A stretch of 64,000 nucleotides of DNA from Halopseudomonas formosensis (GCF_900115905.1 NZ_FOYD01000006.1:1-64000); one strand, 5' to 3'; shown: positions 19,105 through 28,593, counted from the first letter of the stretch. A program made the numbers and translations. The notes: a model not told the origin generated them from the letters alone.

Positions 19105-21267
19105 ATGGACATATTTCGTAGGGCTCCTGTATCCATTGCCATTGCGACCGCTATCGCTCTCACAGGCTGCTTCGGCGGTGGCGGGGGCGGCGGTAGCAGC
19201 AGCGGTGGAAGTGATGGGGGAAGTGGGGGCGGCGGAACCAACCCGCCAGACAACAACCTGACCAGTTACAACCTCACCATTCAGACACCTCAGCAACAGG
19301 TGACATTCAGCCCCACCAGCCGCAGTGAACGGGTGCTGACCGCGGTCATGAATACGCTCATCACTCCTGCCTTTGCGCAGGTAGTCATTGATCCACGGCC
19401 GGAGGATTTTCGCGCGGTCATTATCAATGGCGATGACAATGGTACGCCGGATGATGTCACTGATGATGAAGACCGAATCCTGCTCGGCGGCAAAGATTTT
19501 GACGTTACTTCCGATGGTGGGCGCTACCGGCTGGAATTGCCATTCGAGCCCCAGGTGAATAGCTATATCGGCGTGGAAGTCAGTCCCGGCATGGAATTCA
19601 CGGTGCTCACCCACGACCAGAGCCTGATCGCCGATCCGGTCAGTACCTTCATTACCCGGGTCATCAGCAGCTACGCTGCTCAGCTGGATCAGCTGGATCT
19701 GGAAGAGTTGGATGAGTTGATCGAAGAAATCCAACAACTGGCAGCCGATCCCGCTGTACAACAGGCTTTGAGTCAGGCCTATCTTCAGGCGACCGATACT
19801 GAAGAGCTCCTCGCTGGGGTCGCCGCGCAACTGGCTTCGACTATCGAACACAAGGTGGAAGAAGCTGTAACGCCGCCATTACCGGCAAGTTCAGCTAGCC
19901 AGGCGATCGGAAGCTACCATTTCATGGGACTTTCCATCGGCGCATTTTCCTCTCCCCAGGGCGGTGGCTTGCTGTTGGGTGGCCATAATAATGACGCGCG
20001 GCTGACGGTCGATGGCAGCGCAGCAACGTTGTCACCCCAGGGCGCGGTTCTCGAGTTCGAGGCTGTTCATCCGGTGGGGGGCTCAGCCGTGGTTACCGCC
20101 GAGCTGCTGGAAGATGAGCCAGCCACTATTACGATAGATAGCCGAGGTCTGCTCAATGCCGAGTCGGAATCGGTAGCCCGTTATGAGAAAGACAGTAACG
20201 ACGTGGAGGCCTGCGAGACACCCGCAGCCGATTGTACTGATCGTGATTACAGTTCGGCGCTTCGCATGCTCGCCGCCGGCCCGGCAGATGCACGTTTCAA
20301 CACCCTGATCGGCGCCAGTTATAACGACCGCCACGTTACCAATGCCGATGGCGATACCGAGCTGCAGGTAGTGGCTGGCTTCCTCGATCTGGGGATACGT
20401 AAACCCACCTCGCCCATCCGGCTACAGGGGGCTTACGGCACTCTGGAGTACGGCATACAGGTGGAAGCTGAGGATCCAGATGTCGTGGACTTCGAAGCCT
20501 GGCTGGTCGATATGCACTATCAGACCAGTACCGTTCGTTATTGCGAGACCGCCAACGTTGACCTTGAGGTCTACACAAACGATCTGACCCACCAGTACGA
20601 ACGGATGGAACCGGCCGACGGCGACTGTCTGTATGGTTCGGCAGAGCGGCAATTCATCCTTGAAGAGGATGGGAAGCTGACGATTCTTCAACCAGACGGC
20701 CCCCATATTGAAGGCTGGGTTTCAGCGGATGGCCTGACCATCCTCATGGCCGCCCAGGATCCTGACCAGGATGACATGGACGACTATGCGCAAGTGAACG
20801 AAGGCGAACGCGCCGCGCTGATTTCCGTCAAGCTTGATGAAGAGCTGAAAAGCCTCGCTGGCCGGCGCTACAGCCTGTTCAGCCTGGCTCTGGATGCGCG
20901 GGCGGTGCGCGGTGAGGGCATGGCCGGGATGAATCGTTTCCTTGCTGGCACGCTGGAGTTCGATGCCGAGGGCAAAGCTCAGGTTCAAGCCAGTAGCCAG
21001 GGGCAATTCGCTCGTCTTGATGGGCTCGGAGCGGGCTTCAACAACCTGCAACAGAGCTTCGCGATCCCCGCCTCTTCCATCAATCTGGATGATGGTCACC
21101 TGACCGTGTCGACCACGATCCCCGGCGAGGGTAGCGCTACCTCGACGTTGAAGCTGGACGGTTACGTGCAGGAAGGCGGCCGGGTGCTGCTGCTTAACCG
21201 TACTTTGACACATAGTGGTGGCGCCCTGTTCGGCCCAACCATCGCGGTGTGTACGAACTGCGATTGA
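19105..21267 (+). CDS. Large putative lipoprotein, unknown function
   Basis: A 720-residue protein I do not recognise. The N-terminus is a lipoprotein signal (hydrophobic 7-20, lipobox LTGC with Cys22), followed by a flexible tract of Gly and Ser to about residue 50, which suggests an outer-membrane anchor and spacer. The rest is acidic and probably beta-rich, with four cysteines near CETPAADCTDRD and CETANVD and a final CTNCD. Base composition is visibly less GC-rich than its neighbours, and the flank before it is AT-rich, consistent with an accessory, possibly acquired, gene. It ends at a good terminator. A surface or secreted role is inference. Confidence 0.75.
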   Translation: MDIFRRAPVSIAIATAIALTGCFGGGGGGGSSSGGSDGGSGGGGTNPPDNNLTSYNLTIQTPQQQVTFSPTSRSERVLTAVMNTLITPAFAQVVIDPRPEDFRAVIINGDDNGTPDDVTDDEDRILLGGKDFDVTSDGGRYRLELPFEPQVNSYIGVEVSPGMEFTVLTHDQSLIADPVSTFITRVISSYAAQLDQLDLEELDELIEEIQQLAADPAVQQALSQAYLQATDTEELLAGVAAQLASTIEHKVEEAVTPPLPASSASQAIGSYHFMGLSIGAFSSPQGGGLLLGGHNNDARLTVDGSAATLSPQGAVLEFEAVHPVGGSAVVTAELLEDEPATITIDSRGLLNAESESVARYEKDSNDVEACETPAADCTDRDYSSALRMLAAGPADARFNTLIGASYNDRHVTNADGDTELQVVAGFLDLGIRKPTSPIRLQGAYGTLEYGIQVEAEDPDVVDFEAWLVDMHYQTSTVRYCETANVDLEVYTNDLTHQYERMEPADGDCLYGSAERQFILEEDGKLTILQPDGPHIEGWVSADGLTILMAAQDPDQDDMDDYAQVNEGERAALISVKLDEELKSLAGRRYSLFSLALDARAVRGEGMAGMNRFLAGTLEFDAEGKAQVQASSQGQFARLDGLGAGFNNLQQSFAIPASSINLDDGHLTVSTTIPGEGSATSTLKLDGYVQEGGRVLLLNRTLTHSGGALFGPTIAVCTNCD

Positions 21268-21276
21268 CCCGATGAG

Positions 21277-21307
21277 GGCAGGCCCGCCATGGGCCTGCCT
21301 CTTTTCC
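21277..21307 (+). terminator. Intrinsic terminator after the lipoprotein gene
   Basis: GGCAGGCCC (21277-21285) pairs perfectly with GGGCCTGCC (21291-21299), followed by TCTTTT. Confidence 0.85.
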
Positions 21308-21349
21308 GCTACGCTTGCCAGCTCCGTGGCGGATGCCCATGCTATAGCC

Positions 21350-22147
21350 ATGAGCATCTATATCGATACCCATACCCATCTGGACTTTCCTGATTTCGAC
21401 GCTGATCGCGATTCGGTACTGGCTGAATGCGAGCGCCTCGGTGTGCGGCGCGTCCTGCTGATGGGCGTTACCGCGAGTAATTGGGACAGGATCTGGTCGA
21501 TGGCCAGCGCCGACGACCGGCTGTACGCGGCTTTTGGTCTGCACCCGGTTTTTCTCGATCAGCACCAGCCGCAGGATCTGCAGTTGTTGCGCGACCGTCT
21601 CGACCAGCATGCGGGTGATCCGCGCTGTTGCGCCATTGGTGAATTCGGGCTGGATTATTATATTGATGACCCGGATCGGGAGCAGCAACAGCGCCTGTTC
21701 GAGGCCCAGCTTGAGATGGCGGTGGATCTTCAACTGCCTGCCCTGTTGCATGTACGCCGAGCCCACGCCCCGACCATAGCCACCCTCAAACGCTACCGAC
21801 TGGCCCGGGGCGGCATCATCCATGCGTTCTCCGGCAGCCTGGAGGAGGCGCGGGAATACATTCGCCTGGGTTTCAGGCTGGGCCTGGGCGGCGCCGCCAC
21901 CTGGCCCCAGGCCCGCCGCATGCACCGGGTGATTGCACAGCTGCCGGGCACCAGCCTGGTGCTGGAAACCGACAGTCCGGACATGGCCCCTGCCTTTACC
22001 CCCCACCAGCGCAACACACCGCAGAACCTGCCGCGCATATGCAGCGAGCTGGCGGCGCTGCGTGGGGAAACTCCGGAGCAGCTGGCCAGACAGTGCCTGC
22101 ATAACACCTGTGAATTGTTCGACTGGTCTGCCACTGCACTTTCCTGA
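21350..22147 (+). CDS. TatD-family metal-dependent hydrolase
   Basis: A 265-residue TIM-barrel hydrolase with the metal motif DTHTHLDFP at the N-terminus, GEFGLDYY in the middle and the C-terminal LETDSPDM. The family acts as 3'-5' DNase/RNase. The ATG at 21350 was taken because homology begins there; the frame continues upstream into the terminator. Among E. coli paralogues it looks nearer YjjV than TatD, but this is a loose impression. Confidence 0.88.
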   Translation: MSIYIDTHTHLDFPDFDADRDSVLAECERLGVRRVLLMGVTASNWDRIWSMASADDRLYAAFGLHPVFLDQHQPQDLQLLRDRLDQHAGDPRCCAIGEFGLDYYIDDPDREQQQRLFEAQLEMAVDLQLPALLHVRRAHAPTIATLKRYRLARGGIIHAFSGSLEEAREYIRLGFRLGLGGAATWPQARRMHRVIAQLPGTSLVLETDSPDMAPAFTPHQRNTPQNLPRICSELAALRGETPEQLARQCLHNTCELFDWSATALS

Positions 22148-22201
22148 GCCGGTCAGTCTGGTAGAGTCGGACTGTCACAGAAGCTGTCTGCGGGAGTGAT
22201 C

Positions 22202-22666
22202 ATGCCACTGGGTATCGTCTTGCTGCTGGTCTGGCTGGTACTGCTGGTGCGTTATCCGCGTCCCATGCTGCCGGCGACCGCGATCATCGGGGTCATCGCC
22301 CTGCTCATCGCGGCGGTAGCGGCTGTCGCCCAGTGGCGACATGAGCGTCAGGTCAGCCAGATCGAGATCAGCATCCGGCACGACCCGGAGCACTGCGAAT
22401 TCGGCAGGCCGCTGCGGGTCGAGGTACACAATCGCAGCACCCGCACCGTGACCGGAATGAGCTGGCAGCTGCGCGCAAGCCAGCCCGGGTACAGCTTCGA
22501 TCTGCTGACCGGCGAAGCCAGTCGCAGAACCTATCTGCTCGACGACATACTGCCAGCCGACGGGCGGTGGCAGCGCTGCTACCCGGCGCCTGCCCTGCGC
22601 AGTGGCTACCGCGCAGGAGATCTGGAATACCGGGCAGACCAGGTCCGGGCCCGGCTCCAGCGCTGA
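22202..22666 (+). CDS. Conserved hypothetical membrane-anchored protein
   Basis: A 154-residue protein with a hydrophobic N-terminus of two short segments (about 1-18 and 23-42) and a C-terminal domain that looks extracytoplasmic, containing RVEVHNRSTRTVTGMSWQLR and ending in GYRAGDLEYRADQ. I know similar short proteins only as hypotheticals in pseudomonads. GGGAG stands 5 bases before the ATG at 22202; a GTG two codons upstream is less likely. The next gene starts 34 bases on. Confidence 0.65.
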   Translation: MPLGIVLLLVWLVLLVRYPRPMLPATAIIGVIALLIAAVAAVAQWRHERQVSQIEISIRHDPEHCEFGRPLRVEVHNRSTRTVTGMSWQLRASQPGYSFDLLTGEASRRTYLLDDILPADGRWQRCYPAPALRSGYRAGDLEYRADQVRARLQR

Positions 22667-22700
22667 GATCCAACAACAAAGAGAACAAGGACAAGTACCC

Positions 22701-23528
22701 ATGAACAAACCCGTTGCACTCATCACCGGCTGTTCCAGCGGTATCGGCCAGGCGCTGGCCCAGGTCTGTCTGGATGAGGGCTATACCGTCTATGCTACGG
22801 CGCGCAATCCCGACAGCCTGGCTCCGCTGACCAGCCGAGGCGCGCTGGCTGTCACCCTGGACGTGAACAACGCCGAACAGGTTGCCGCCTGTGCCGAACG
22901 TCTGCGCAGCGAGGCGGGCCGGCTGGACCTGCTGGTCAACAACGCGGGGTACGGTGCCATGGGCCCGGTACTGGATGCGGACCGCGCGACCCTGCTCAAG
23001 CAGTTCGACACCAATGTCTTCGCGCCGCTGGAAATGGTTCGCGCCCATGCCGATCTGCTGCGCGAGGCGCGCGGGCTGATCGTCAATATCGGCAGCGTTT
23101 CCGGGGTGACCACCACCCCCTTCTCCGGGGTGTACTGTGCATCCAAGGCGGCACTGCACGCCCTGTCCGATGCCCTGCGTCTGGAGCTGGCCCCCTTCGG
23201 CATCCAGGTCCTCACGGTGCAGCCCGGGGCCATCGCCTCGGAGTTCGGCAACAATGCCAGTGCCGCCATTACCATGGCCGAGGACTCCTGGTTCAAGCCC
23301 TGGGAGAAGGCCGTCCAGGCCCGGGCCAAGGCGTCGCAGAACGCCCGCTCCACCTCGGCCCGGGAGTTTGCCGAGGAACTGATGGACTACATCCGCAAGC
23401 CGCTGCGTCCGGAAACCGCGTTGATCGGCTCCGGCGCACGCAGCATGGTCCGCCTCAAGCGCTGGCTGCCGACCTCGATACTCGACACCCGGCTGCGCAA
23501 GCGCTTCAAGCTCGACCGCATGCTCTAA
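22701..23528 (+). CDS. Short-chain dehydrogenase/reductase
   Basis: A 275-residue SDR with the cofactor motif TGCSSGIG near the N-terminus, NNAGYG, and the catalytic YCASK preceded by a conserved serine in GSVSGV. It belongs to the classical SDR group with a C-terminal extension (VRLKRWLPTSILD) of the kind seen in membrane-associated retinol/steroid-type dehydrogenases. The substrate cannot be deduced. The start at 22701 is set by an AAGGA site and the canonical N-terminal strand. Confidence 0.88.
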   Translation: MNKPVALITGCSSGIGQALAQVCLDEGYTVYATARNPDSLAPLTSRGALAVTLDVNNAEQVAACAERLRSEAGRLDLLVNNAGYGAMGPVLDADRATLLKQFDTNVFAPLEMVRAHADLLREARGLIVNIGSVSGVTTTPFSGVYCASKAALHALSDALRLELAPFGIQVLTVQPGAIASEFGNNASAAITMAEDSWFKPWEKAVQARAKASQNARSTSAREFAEELMDYIRKPLRPETALIGSGARSMVRLKRWLPTSILDTRLRKRFKLDRML

Positions 23529-23550
23529 AAACACGAAACACTTTATTGCT

Positions 23551-23570
23551 GGCGGGCAGCGCCCGCCTTT
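23551..23570 (+). terminator. Hairpin after the SDR gene
   Basis: GGCGGGC (23551-23557) pairs with GCCCGCC (23561-23567) across a 3-base loop, followed by only three Ts. Probably a modest terminator. Confidence 0.55.
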
Positions 23571-23609
23571 GGCACTATCGCAGGCCTGATTTTCCCTGGA
23601 GAACTGCCC

Positions 23610-24455
23610 ATGCGTTGGCTGCTACCCTTCTTTGCCGTATTCCTCATGGTCGGCCTGACCGTCCCCGATGCCGAAGCCCGTCGTATGGGTGGCGGCAAGA
23701 GCTTCGGCGCCGCCCCCATGCACAAGAGCCAGCCGGCGCAGCGCCAGCAGGCTCCGCAGCAGGCTACACCACGCAACCAGCAGACGAACCCCGCGGCCAC
23801 CTCCGGCGCCAGCCGCTGGCTGGGCCCGCTGGCCGGTATCGCCGCCGGCGGTCTGCTGGCATCCATGCTGTTCGGTGACGGCTTCCAGGGCCTGCAGCTG
23901 TTCGACATCCTGATCTTCGGCCTGCTGGCCTTCGTGCTGTTCAAGCTGTTCTCCCGCCGCAATGCCCCGGCCATGCAGCGCCAGCCGCACCCGGCGGGTG
24001 GTCCGGTGCCAGCCCCGCAGCAGCAGCCGGTCTGGCCGAGCCAGAGCGCCTCCGCCCAGCCGGCAGCAGCCCCGGTCACCATGGACGCACCCGCCTGGTT
24101 CGATGCCGACAGCTTCCTGAAAGGCGCGGAGGAGCACTTCTACACCCTGCAGCGCCACTGGCGTGACAACGATGTGGCGGGCATGGCCGAATACCTGGAC
24201 CCGGCCCTGCTGCAGCAGATGCTGGCCGAACGCAGTGCCAATCCGCCGAGCAGCAATGGCTTCGTCGAGCAGCTGGAAGCACGTCTGGAAGGCATCGAGC
24301 AGCGCGAAGGCCGGACCATCGCCACCGTCGGCTTCACCGGCGTGGACCGAGAGTTCCCCACCGACGAGGGCGAACACTTCGACGAGAGCTGGCGGCTGGA
24401 ACGTGCCGATGGGGACAACCAGCCCTGGATCATCTGCGGTATCCGTCAGAACTGA
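23610..24455 (+). CDS. Tim44-like domain membrane protein
   Basis: A 281-residue protein with a signal or first membrane segment (1-22), a low-complexity stretch rich in Gln, Ala and Pro, two hydrophobic segments (about 68-110), another Pro/Gln-rich linker, and a C-terminal Tim44-like domain (about 150-281) starting at FDADSFLKGAEEHF. Tim44-like bacterial proteins are common in pseudomonads; their function is not established. It is followed by a terminator shared with the convergent roxR. Confidence 0.82.
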   Translation: MRWLLPFFAVFLMVGLTVPDAEARRMGGGKSFGAAPMHKSQPAQRQQAPQQATPRNQQTNPAATSGASRWLGPLAGIAAGGLLASMLFGDGFQGLQLFDILIFGLLAFVLFKLFSRRNAPAMQRQPHPAGGPVPAPQQQPVWPSQSASAQPAAAPVTMDAPAWFDADSFLKGAEEHFYTLQRHWRDNDVAGMAEYLDPALLQQMLAERSANPPSSNGFVEQLEARLEGIEQREGRTIATVGFTGVDREFPTDEGEHFDESWRLERADGDNQPWIICGIRQN

Positions 24456-24477
24456 TATCCGCATTGATCGCACCATG

Positions 24478-24508
24478 AAAAACCCCGGCTCAGGCCGGGG
24501 TTTCTTTT
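24478..24508. terminator. Bidirectional terminator between the Tim44-like gene and roxR
   Basis: AACCCCGGC and GCCGGGGTT form the stem, with an A-run on the left (24478-24482) and TTTCTTTT on the right, so it can serve both convergent genes. Confidence 0.85.
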
Positions 24509-24527
24509 ATCGCAGGAAAGTGTCTGA

Positions 24528-25082
24528 TCAGCGACGCACGGGGCGCTTCTGCAGTTTGCGCTGAAGGGTCCGGCGGTGCATGCCCAGTGCCCGGGCCGTA
24601 GCGGAGATGTTGCCGTCGTGCTCGGCCAGCACCCGCTGGATATGCTCCCACTGCAGGCGGTCCACCGACATGGGGTGCTCGGGCACCAGACTTTCCGGAT
24701 CGGCCTGGTCCGACAGCAGTGCCGTCAGCACGTCGTCCGCATCGGCGGGTTTGCACAGATAGTTGCAGGCACCGCGCTTGATGGCCTCCACCGCCGTGGT
24801 GATGCTCGAGTAGCCGGTGAGTATCACCACCCGCAGATCGGGGTACAGCTCCAGCAGCCGGGGCAGCAGCACCAGGCCGGAGTCGCCCTCCATCTTCAGG
24901 TCAAGCACCGCATAGTCCGGCTTGCGCTGACGCGCCAGCTGCATGGCTTCCTCGGCATCACCCGCCGTTTCCACCTCCAGACCGCGCCGGGTCAGGGCCC
25001 GGGCCATGACCCGGGTAAAGGTCGGGTCATCGTCGACCAGCAGCAGCAGGGGCTGTTCCTGCGGTTGGGTTTTCTCAGTCAT
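24528..25082 (-). CDS. roxR: Redox response regulator, RegA/RoxR type
   Basis: A 184-residue two-component regulator. The receiver domain has the acidic pair at Asp17-Asp19, phospho-acceptor Asp61 (VLDLKMEGDSG), Thr89 and Lys111. The C-terminal Fis-type helix-turn-helix (ISATARALGMHRRTLQRKLQ) is the hallmark of the RegA/PrrA/ActR/RoxR group. In Pseudomonas, RoxR controls terminal oxidase and cyanide-tolerance genes. It follows roxS after a 48-base gap on the same strand. Confidence 0.93.
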   Translation of the reverse strand: MTEKTQPQEQPLLLLVDDDPTFTRVMARALTRRGLEVETAGDAEEAMQLARQRKPDYAVLDLKMEGDSGLVLLPRLLELYPDLRVVILTGYSSITTAVEAIKRGACNYLCKPADADDVLTALLSDQADPESLVPEHPMSVDRLQWEHIQRVLAEHDGNISATARALGMHRRTLQRKLQKRPVRR

Positions 25083-25130
25083 GCACGCTCCTCGCTAACA
25101 CTCGATCCGCGCCGCATCCCGCAGCGCGGC

Positions 25131-26411
25131 TCAGTCATGTTCCACCGGCAAGATTACCTCTGTGAGGGTACCCCCGCCATCCTGATTGAACAGTTTCACA
25201 CTGCCGCCCACCCGCTCAACCGCCGCCTGACTGAGGAACAGTCCCAGGCCAAAGCCCTTCTTGCCCTTGGTTGTCACGAAGGCGGTACCCAGCTGTTCGG
25301 CGATGTGCAGCGGTACACCCGGGCCATGGTCCCGGATGCACAGCCGCAGGCGCTGCTCGTTCCATTCCAGGCCGATCTGGATGTTGTCCGGACAGGCGTC
25401 GGCGGCATTGTTCAGCAGGTTGAGTATCGACTGCCCCAGCTCGGGACTGTCCTTGATCAGCGGCACCTTGCCCTCCGGCAGCGGCCGCAGTCGGCAACTG
25501 ACCTCCGGGCGCATCAGCTGCCAGCGCTCTAGCAGTCCATGCAGCCAGCTGTCGGCGGCCTGCATGCTGTGCGGCTGGCTGCGATTGAACTCGGCACTGC
25601 GCACCATCTGCTGCAGGCTGGCCTTGCACTGGCGCACCTGCTCCTGCAGCAGCTCCAGGTCTTCCTGAATCTGCGGATCCTTGTTGTCCGCATGCAGATC
25701 CTTGAGCAACACGCTCATGGTCGACAGCGGTGTGGACAGTTCATGGGCCGCCCCCGCTGCGACACTGGCGATGCCCAGCAGCTGCGAATCGCGCATGCTC
25801 TGTTCGCGACGCTCGGCCAGCCGCTCGGCGTGCTTGCGCAGGGCCTCGGCCATGTGCACCACAAACAGGGTAATCAGCCCGGCACTCATGGCGAAGTTCA
25901 GCCACATGCCGATCACCCGGATATTGATCTGGTTTTCGCCGGTGCGCATCTCGAACAGTGGCAGCGGATGGTACCAGAACAGCAGCAGGCTGTAGGCGAG
26001 CATGGCGATGCTGGCCAGGGCGGCGGTATACAGCCAGGACAGGGTCGCCGCCGCTATGGTCAGGGGCACCAGGAAATAGGAGGCAAAGGGGTTGGTCGGC
26101 CCCCCGGCGTAGTACAGCAGGACGCTGTGAATGAGGATGTCGAACAGCAGCTGCATGCTGTATTCCAGATTGGTCACCGGCCAGCTGCGGGTCAGGCGCA
26201 GCAATGACAGCAGGCTGACCGCGCCGGACAGTCCCAGCGTCAGCAACAGTGGCAGCCACTCCAGGGCGAACAGCCCGCTGTACCAGGCGCCCAGGATGGA
26301 GATGGCCTGGGCCATCAGCACCAGCAGACGGATGATGATGACCCGCCACAGATTCTGCCGCGCCGGCGACAGGGCCAGCGTATTCAGGTTCATTGACAGT
26401 CGCTCAGCCAC
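25131..26411 (-). CDS. roxS: Redox sensor histidine kinase, RegB/RoxS type
   Basis: A 426-residue inner-membrane kinase with six hydrophobic segments (about 25-190). GGPTNPF (103-109) is the quinone-sensing signature of the RegB group, His223 in GAAHELSTPLS is the phosphorylation site, and Cys262 lies 39 residues further on, near the position of the redox-active cysteine of RegB (His225/Cys265). The C-terminal ATPase domain has GPGVP and GFGLGLFLS. The GTG at 26411 has GGAG 7 bases before it; an ATG at 26393 is a possible alternative. Its partner is the adjacent RoxR. Confidence 0.93.
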   Translation of the reverse strand: MAERLSMNLNTLALSPARQNLWRVIIIRLLVLMAQAISILGAWYSGLFALEWLPLLLTLGLSGAVSLLSLLRLTRSWPVTNLEYSMQLLFDILIHSVLLYYAGGPTNPFASYFLVPLTIAAATLSWLYTAALASIAMLAYSLLLFWYHPLPLFEMRTGENQINIRVIGMWLNFAMSAGLITLFVVHMAEALRKHAERLAERREQSMRDSQLLGIASVAAGAAHELSTPLSTMSVLLKDLHADNKDPQIQEDLELLQEQVRQCKASLQQMVRSAEFNRSQPHSMQAADSWLHGLLERWQLMRPEVSCRLRPLPEGKVPLIKDSPELGQSILNLLNNAADACPDNIQIGLEWNEQRLRLCIRDHGPGVPLHIAEQLGTAFVTTKGKKGFGLGLFLSQAAVERVGGSVKLFNQDGGGTLTEVILPVEHD

Positions 26412-26564
26412 AACCTTGCTCCAGATAAGTCAGCCCTCGGCCGTTTCCGTGATACGGCATACGTGATATAGCTTGGTGTCCCGACCCGCTGGAACCCTGT
26501 TGGCAGCCATGGGTCATAGATCAGTCATGGGGCCCGGGCCCCAGCATGTCACAAGGAGACCTTC

Positions 26565-27266
26565 ATGCGCCCGCTTTTCCTGCTTCCGGTCATGGCGTGC
26601 CTCGCCACGGCCACGCCGGCACTGGCCGATTCGCTCAACTACAACCAGATTTCCCTGCGCGCCGAAGTCAGGCAGTCGGTGAACAACGACACCCTGACCG
26701 TCACCCTGTTCACCGAGGACCAGGATACCGACCCGGCGAAACTGGCCAATCGTATCACCACCCGCCTGAACAAGGGCCTGGAAGTTGCCCGCAAGAACAC
26801 CGGCATCAAGGTCTCCAGCGGCAACCGTTCCACCCAGCCGGTGTACGACGAGAAGCGCGAGAACATCATCGCCTGGCGCGAACGCGGCGAGATTCGCCTT
26901 GAAGGAACCGATTTCGCCTCCCTGTCCGGCACCATGGGCGAGCTGCTGGGTGATCTGGCCCTGGGCAGCATGCAGTTCAGCCTGTCAGCCGACAGCCGCA
27001 GTGCCACCGAGGACGAGCTGATCAAGCGCGCCATAGCGGCTTTCCGTCAGCGGGCGGACATCGCCACCGAGAGTCTGGGCGGCAGCGACTACCGGATTGT
27101 CCACCTCAACCTCAACACCCAGTTCATGACGCCCCGCCCCTACATGCAAAGCGGCCGCATGATGGCGATGGCCGCCGACATGGAAATGGCCACGCCCGCG
27201 GTCGAGGGTGGCGAAGCCGACGTCCAGGTCAGCGCCGACGGCGTCATCGAGGTGCAGATGCGCTGA
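26565..27266 (+). CDS. SIMPL-domain (DUF541) periplasmic protein
   Basis: A 233-residue protein with a signal peptide (cleavage after ALA, about residue 21) and a SIMPL/DUF541-type domain, as in YggE. It stands divergent from roxS, a neighbourhood I associate with other pseudomonads. The role of the family is unclear; oxidative-stress protection has been proposed for YggE. AAGGAG precedes the ATG. Confidence 0.75.
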   Translation: MRPLFLLPVMACLATATPALADSLNYNQISLRAEVRQSVNNDTLTVTLFTEDQDTDPAKLANRITTRLNKGLEVARKNTGIKVSSGNRSTQPVYDEKRENIIAWRERGEIRLEGTDFASLSGTMGELLGDLALGSMQFSLSADSRSATEDELIKRAIAAFRQRADIATESLGGSDYRIVHLNLNTQFMTPRPYMQSGRMMAMAADMEMATPAVEGGEADVQVSADGVIEVQMR

Positions 27267-27272
27267 GCCCGC

Positions 27273-27488
27273 TCAGGGCCGCATGAAGGCATAGTCCTGA
27301 TCCTCGTCGAGATTCTCGGCGAGGAAATTCAGCTCGTGGGCGATGTCCGCCGGGGTACGCCCACGCTTGTATACCGCCAGCACTTCGGTCATCAGCGCCC
27401 GGGCCAGCTCCTGTTCCCCGTACCCGGCCTGCTGCCCCTGCTCCAGCGCCTGCTGCATCACCTGTGCTGCCAATCCGTATACCGACAT
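27273..27488 (-). CDS. Small hypothetical protein
   Basis: A 71-residue soluble, mostly helical, acidic protein beginning MSVYGLAAQVMQQAL. The ATG at 27488 has a strong CGGAGGTG site 4-8 bases before it; a longer frame from 27530 lacks one. I do not recognise a family. Its stop lies 6 bases from that of the convergent SIMPL-domain gene. Confidence 0.65.
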   Translation of the reverse strand: MSVYGLAAQVMQQALEQGQQAGYGEQELARALMTEVLAVYKRGRTPADIAHELNFLAENLDEDQDYAFMRP

Positions 27489-27564
27489 ATCGCACCTCCG
27501 CATGATCTGGAAAAAGGCTGATTGCACCATGCCCGGCAGGTGCGTGCATTGATCTGGCTCAGTA

Positions 27565-28248
27565 TCAGTGATCCCCGTCGTCGAACGGCTCCTGCAGATA
27601 GCGGTCGCTGTCGAAGGTTTCCACCCAGTGCGGCTGGAACACCACCAGCGCCGCTATGCCCATGCCGTTGATGAACCCCTCCGGGAACGCCACCAGGATC
27701 ATGTACCCGGCCAGCTCAACCAGCGAGTCCGGTGCCCGCAGCTGACCGGACCAAGCCAGCAGCCCCAGGCCCGCCAGCATGGTGGTCACCGCTGCGAGCG
27801 CGGCGGCAAAGAAGCCGGCGATGAAGATGTAGAGAAACAGGTTGGTGGGCCTGAAGCGCTCCAGCAGCCGACTCATGGCCACGGTGACCAGCACCGGCAG
27901 GAGTATGCGCAGCAGGCCATTGGCGCCCAGGGCGCCAGCATCATCCAGCCCCAGCGCGACCAGGGCCAGCTGGGCCAGACTGGCGGCCAGCACGGCCAGC
28001 GGCCAGTCGAGCATCAGGGTGATGGCGGTCAGCCCGAGGAAGTGGAAGGTCAGGCCGTTATCGAACTCCTTGCGCAGCAGCCACAGCACGAACAACACGA
28101 ACACACTGCCGAACAGCAGGTGCTGGCGTCGACTGTCGGCCACCAGCTCGACCCAGGAAACGCGCGCCAGAGCCCAGAGCAGCACGCCTGCATACAGCAG
28201 CAGGCTGAGGATGATCTGGGTGGTGGTGAGCAGACTGACTGACAGCAT
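27565..28248 (-). CDS. CbiM-like membrane protein
   Basis: A 227-residue integral membrane protein with about six to seven hydrophobic segments and the EGFINGMGIAALVVFQP stretch near the C-terminus that recalls the CbiM/energy-coupling-factor permease group. No ECF ATPase or CbiQ partner is adjacent, so transport activity and substrate are open. The ATG at 28248 follows GGGGGACTCCC; an upstream in-frame GTG/ATG region (to 28278) is less likely. Confidence 0.65.
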   Translation of the reverse strand: MLSVSLLTTTQIILSLLLYAGVLLWALARVSWVELVADSRRQHLLFGSVFVLFVLWLLRKEFDNGLTFHFLGLTAITLMLDWPLAVLAASLAQLALVALGLDDAGALGANGLLRILLPVLVTVAMSRLLERFRPTNLFLYIFIAGFFAAALAAVTTMLAGLGLLAWSGQLRAPDSLVELAGYMILVAFPEGFINGMGIAALVVFQPHWVETFDSDRYLQEPFDDGDH

Positions 28249-28414
28249 GGGAGTCCCCCGGTGGCGGTGAAGCGACAAGCGTGCCGCGCGATGATATCAG
28301 GCGAGCCGCGACGCTGCAGGCAGCCAGGTGTGCAAAGCGCCCACACCGGGTATAGACTGAAGCTCGCAACCCGGGTTCTGAAAATCAATGACAACAAGCA
28401 GCACAGGGTGATAC

Positions 28415-28591
28415 ATGTCCAGCCGCCTCTACCCCGACGACCAGAAGCGCGTCGAGGAATACCTCAACCTGCCCCAGCACCGCGTCGAACGCAAACCCTT
28501 CCGGGTCTGGTGGCTACTGCTGATACTGACCCTCTCCGTCGCCGGTCTGGGACTGCTGTCCCGCTTTCTGGCCTGGACGGTCATCGGCTGA
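28415..28591 (+). CDS. DUF3094 small membrane protein
   Basis: A 58-residue protein, MSSRLYPDDQKRVEEYLN at the N-terminus, then a charged segment and one membrane helix at about 35-56 (VWWLLLILTLSVAGLGLL). This matches the DUF3094 family of small gammaproteobacterial proteins of unknown function. It is read away from the CbiM-like gene and is followed by a terminator-like hairpin and the tRNA promoter. Confidence 0.75.
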   Translation: MSSRLYPDDQKRVEEYLNLPQHRVERKPFRVWWLLLILTLSVAGLGLLSRFLAWTVIG

Positions 28592-28593
28592 TT

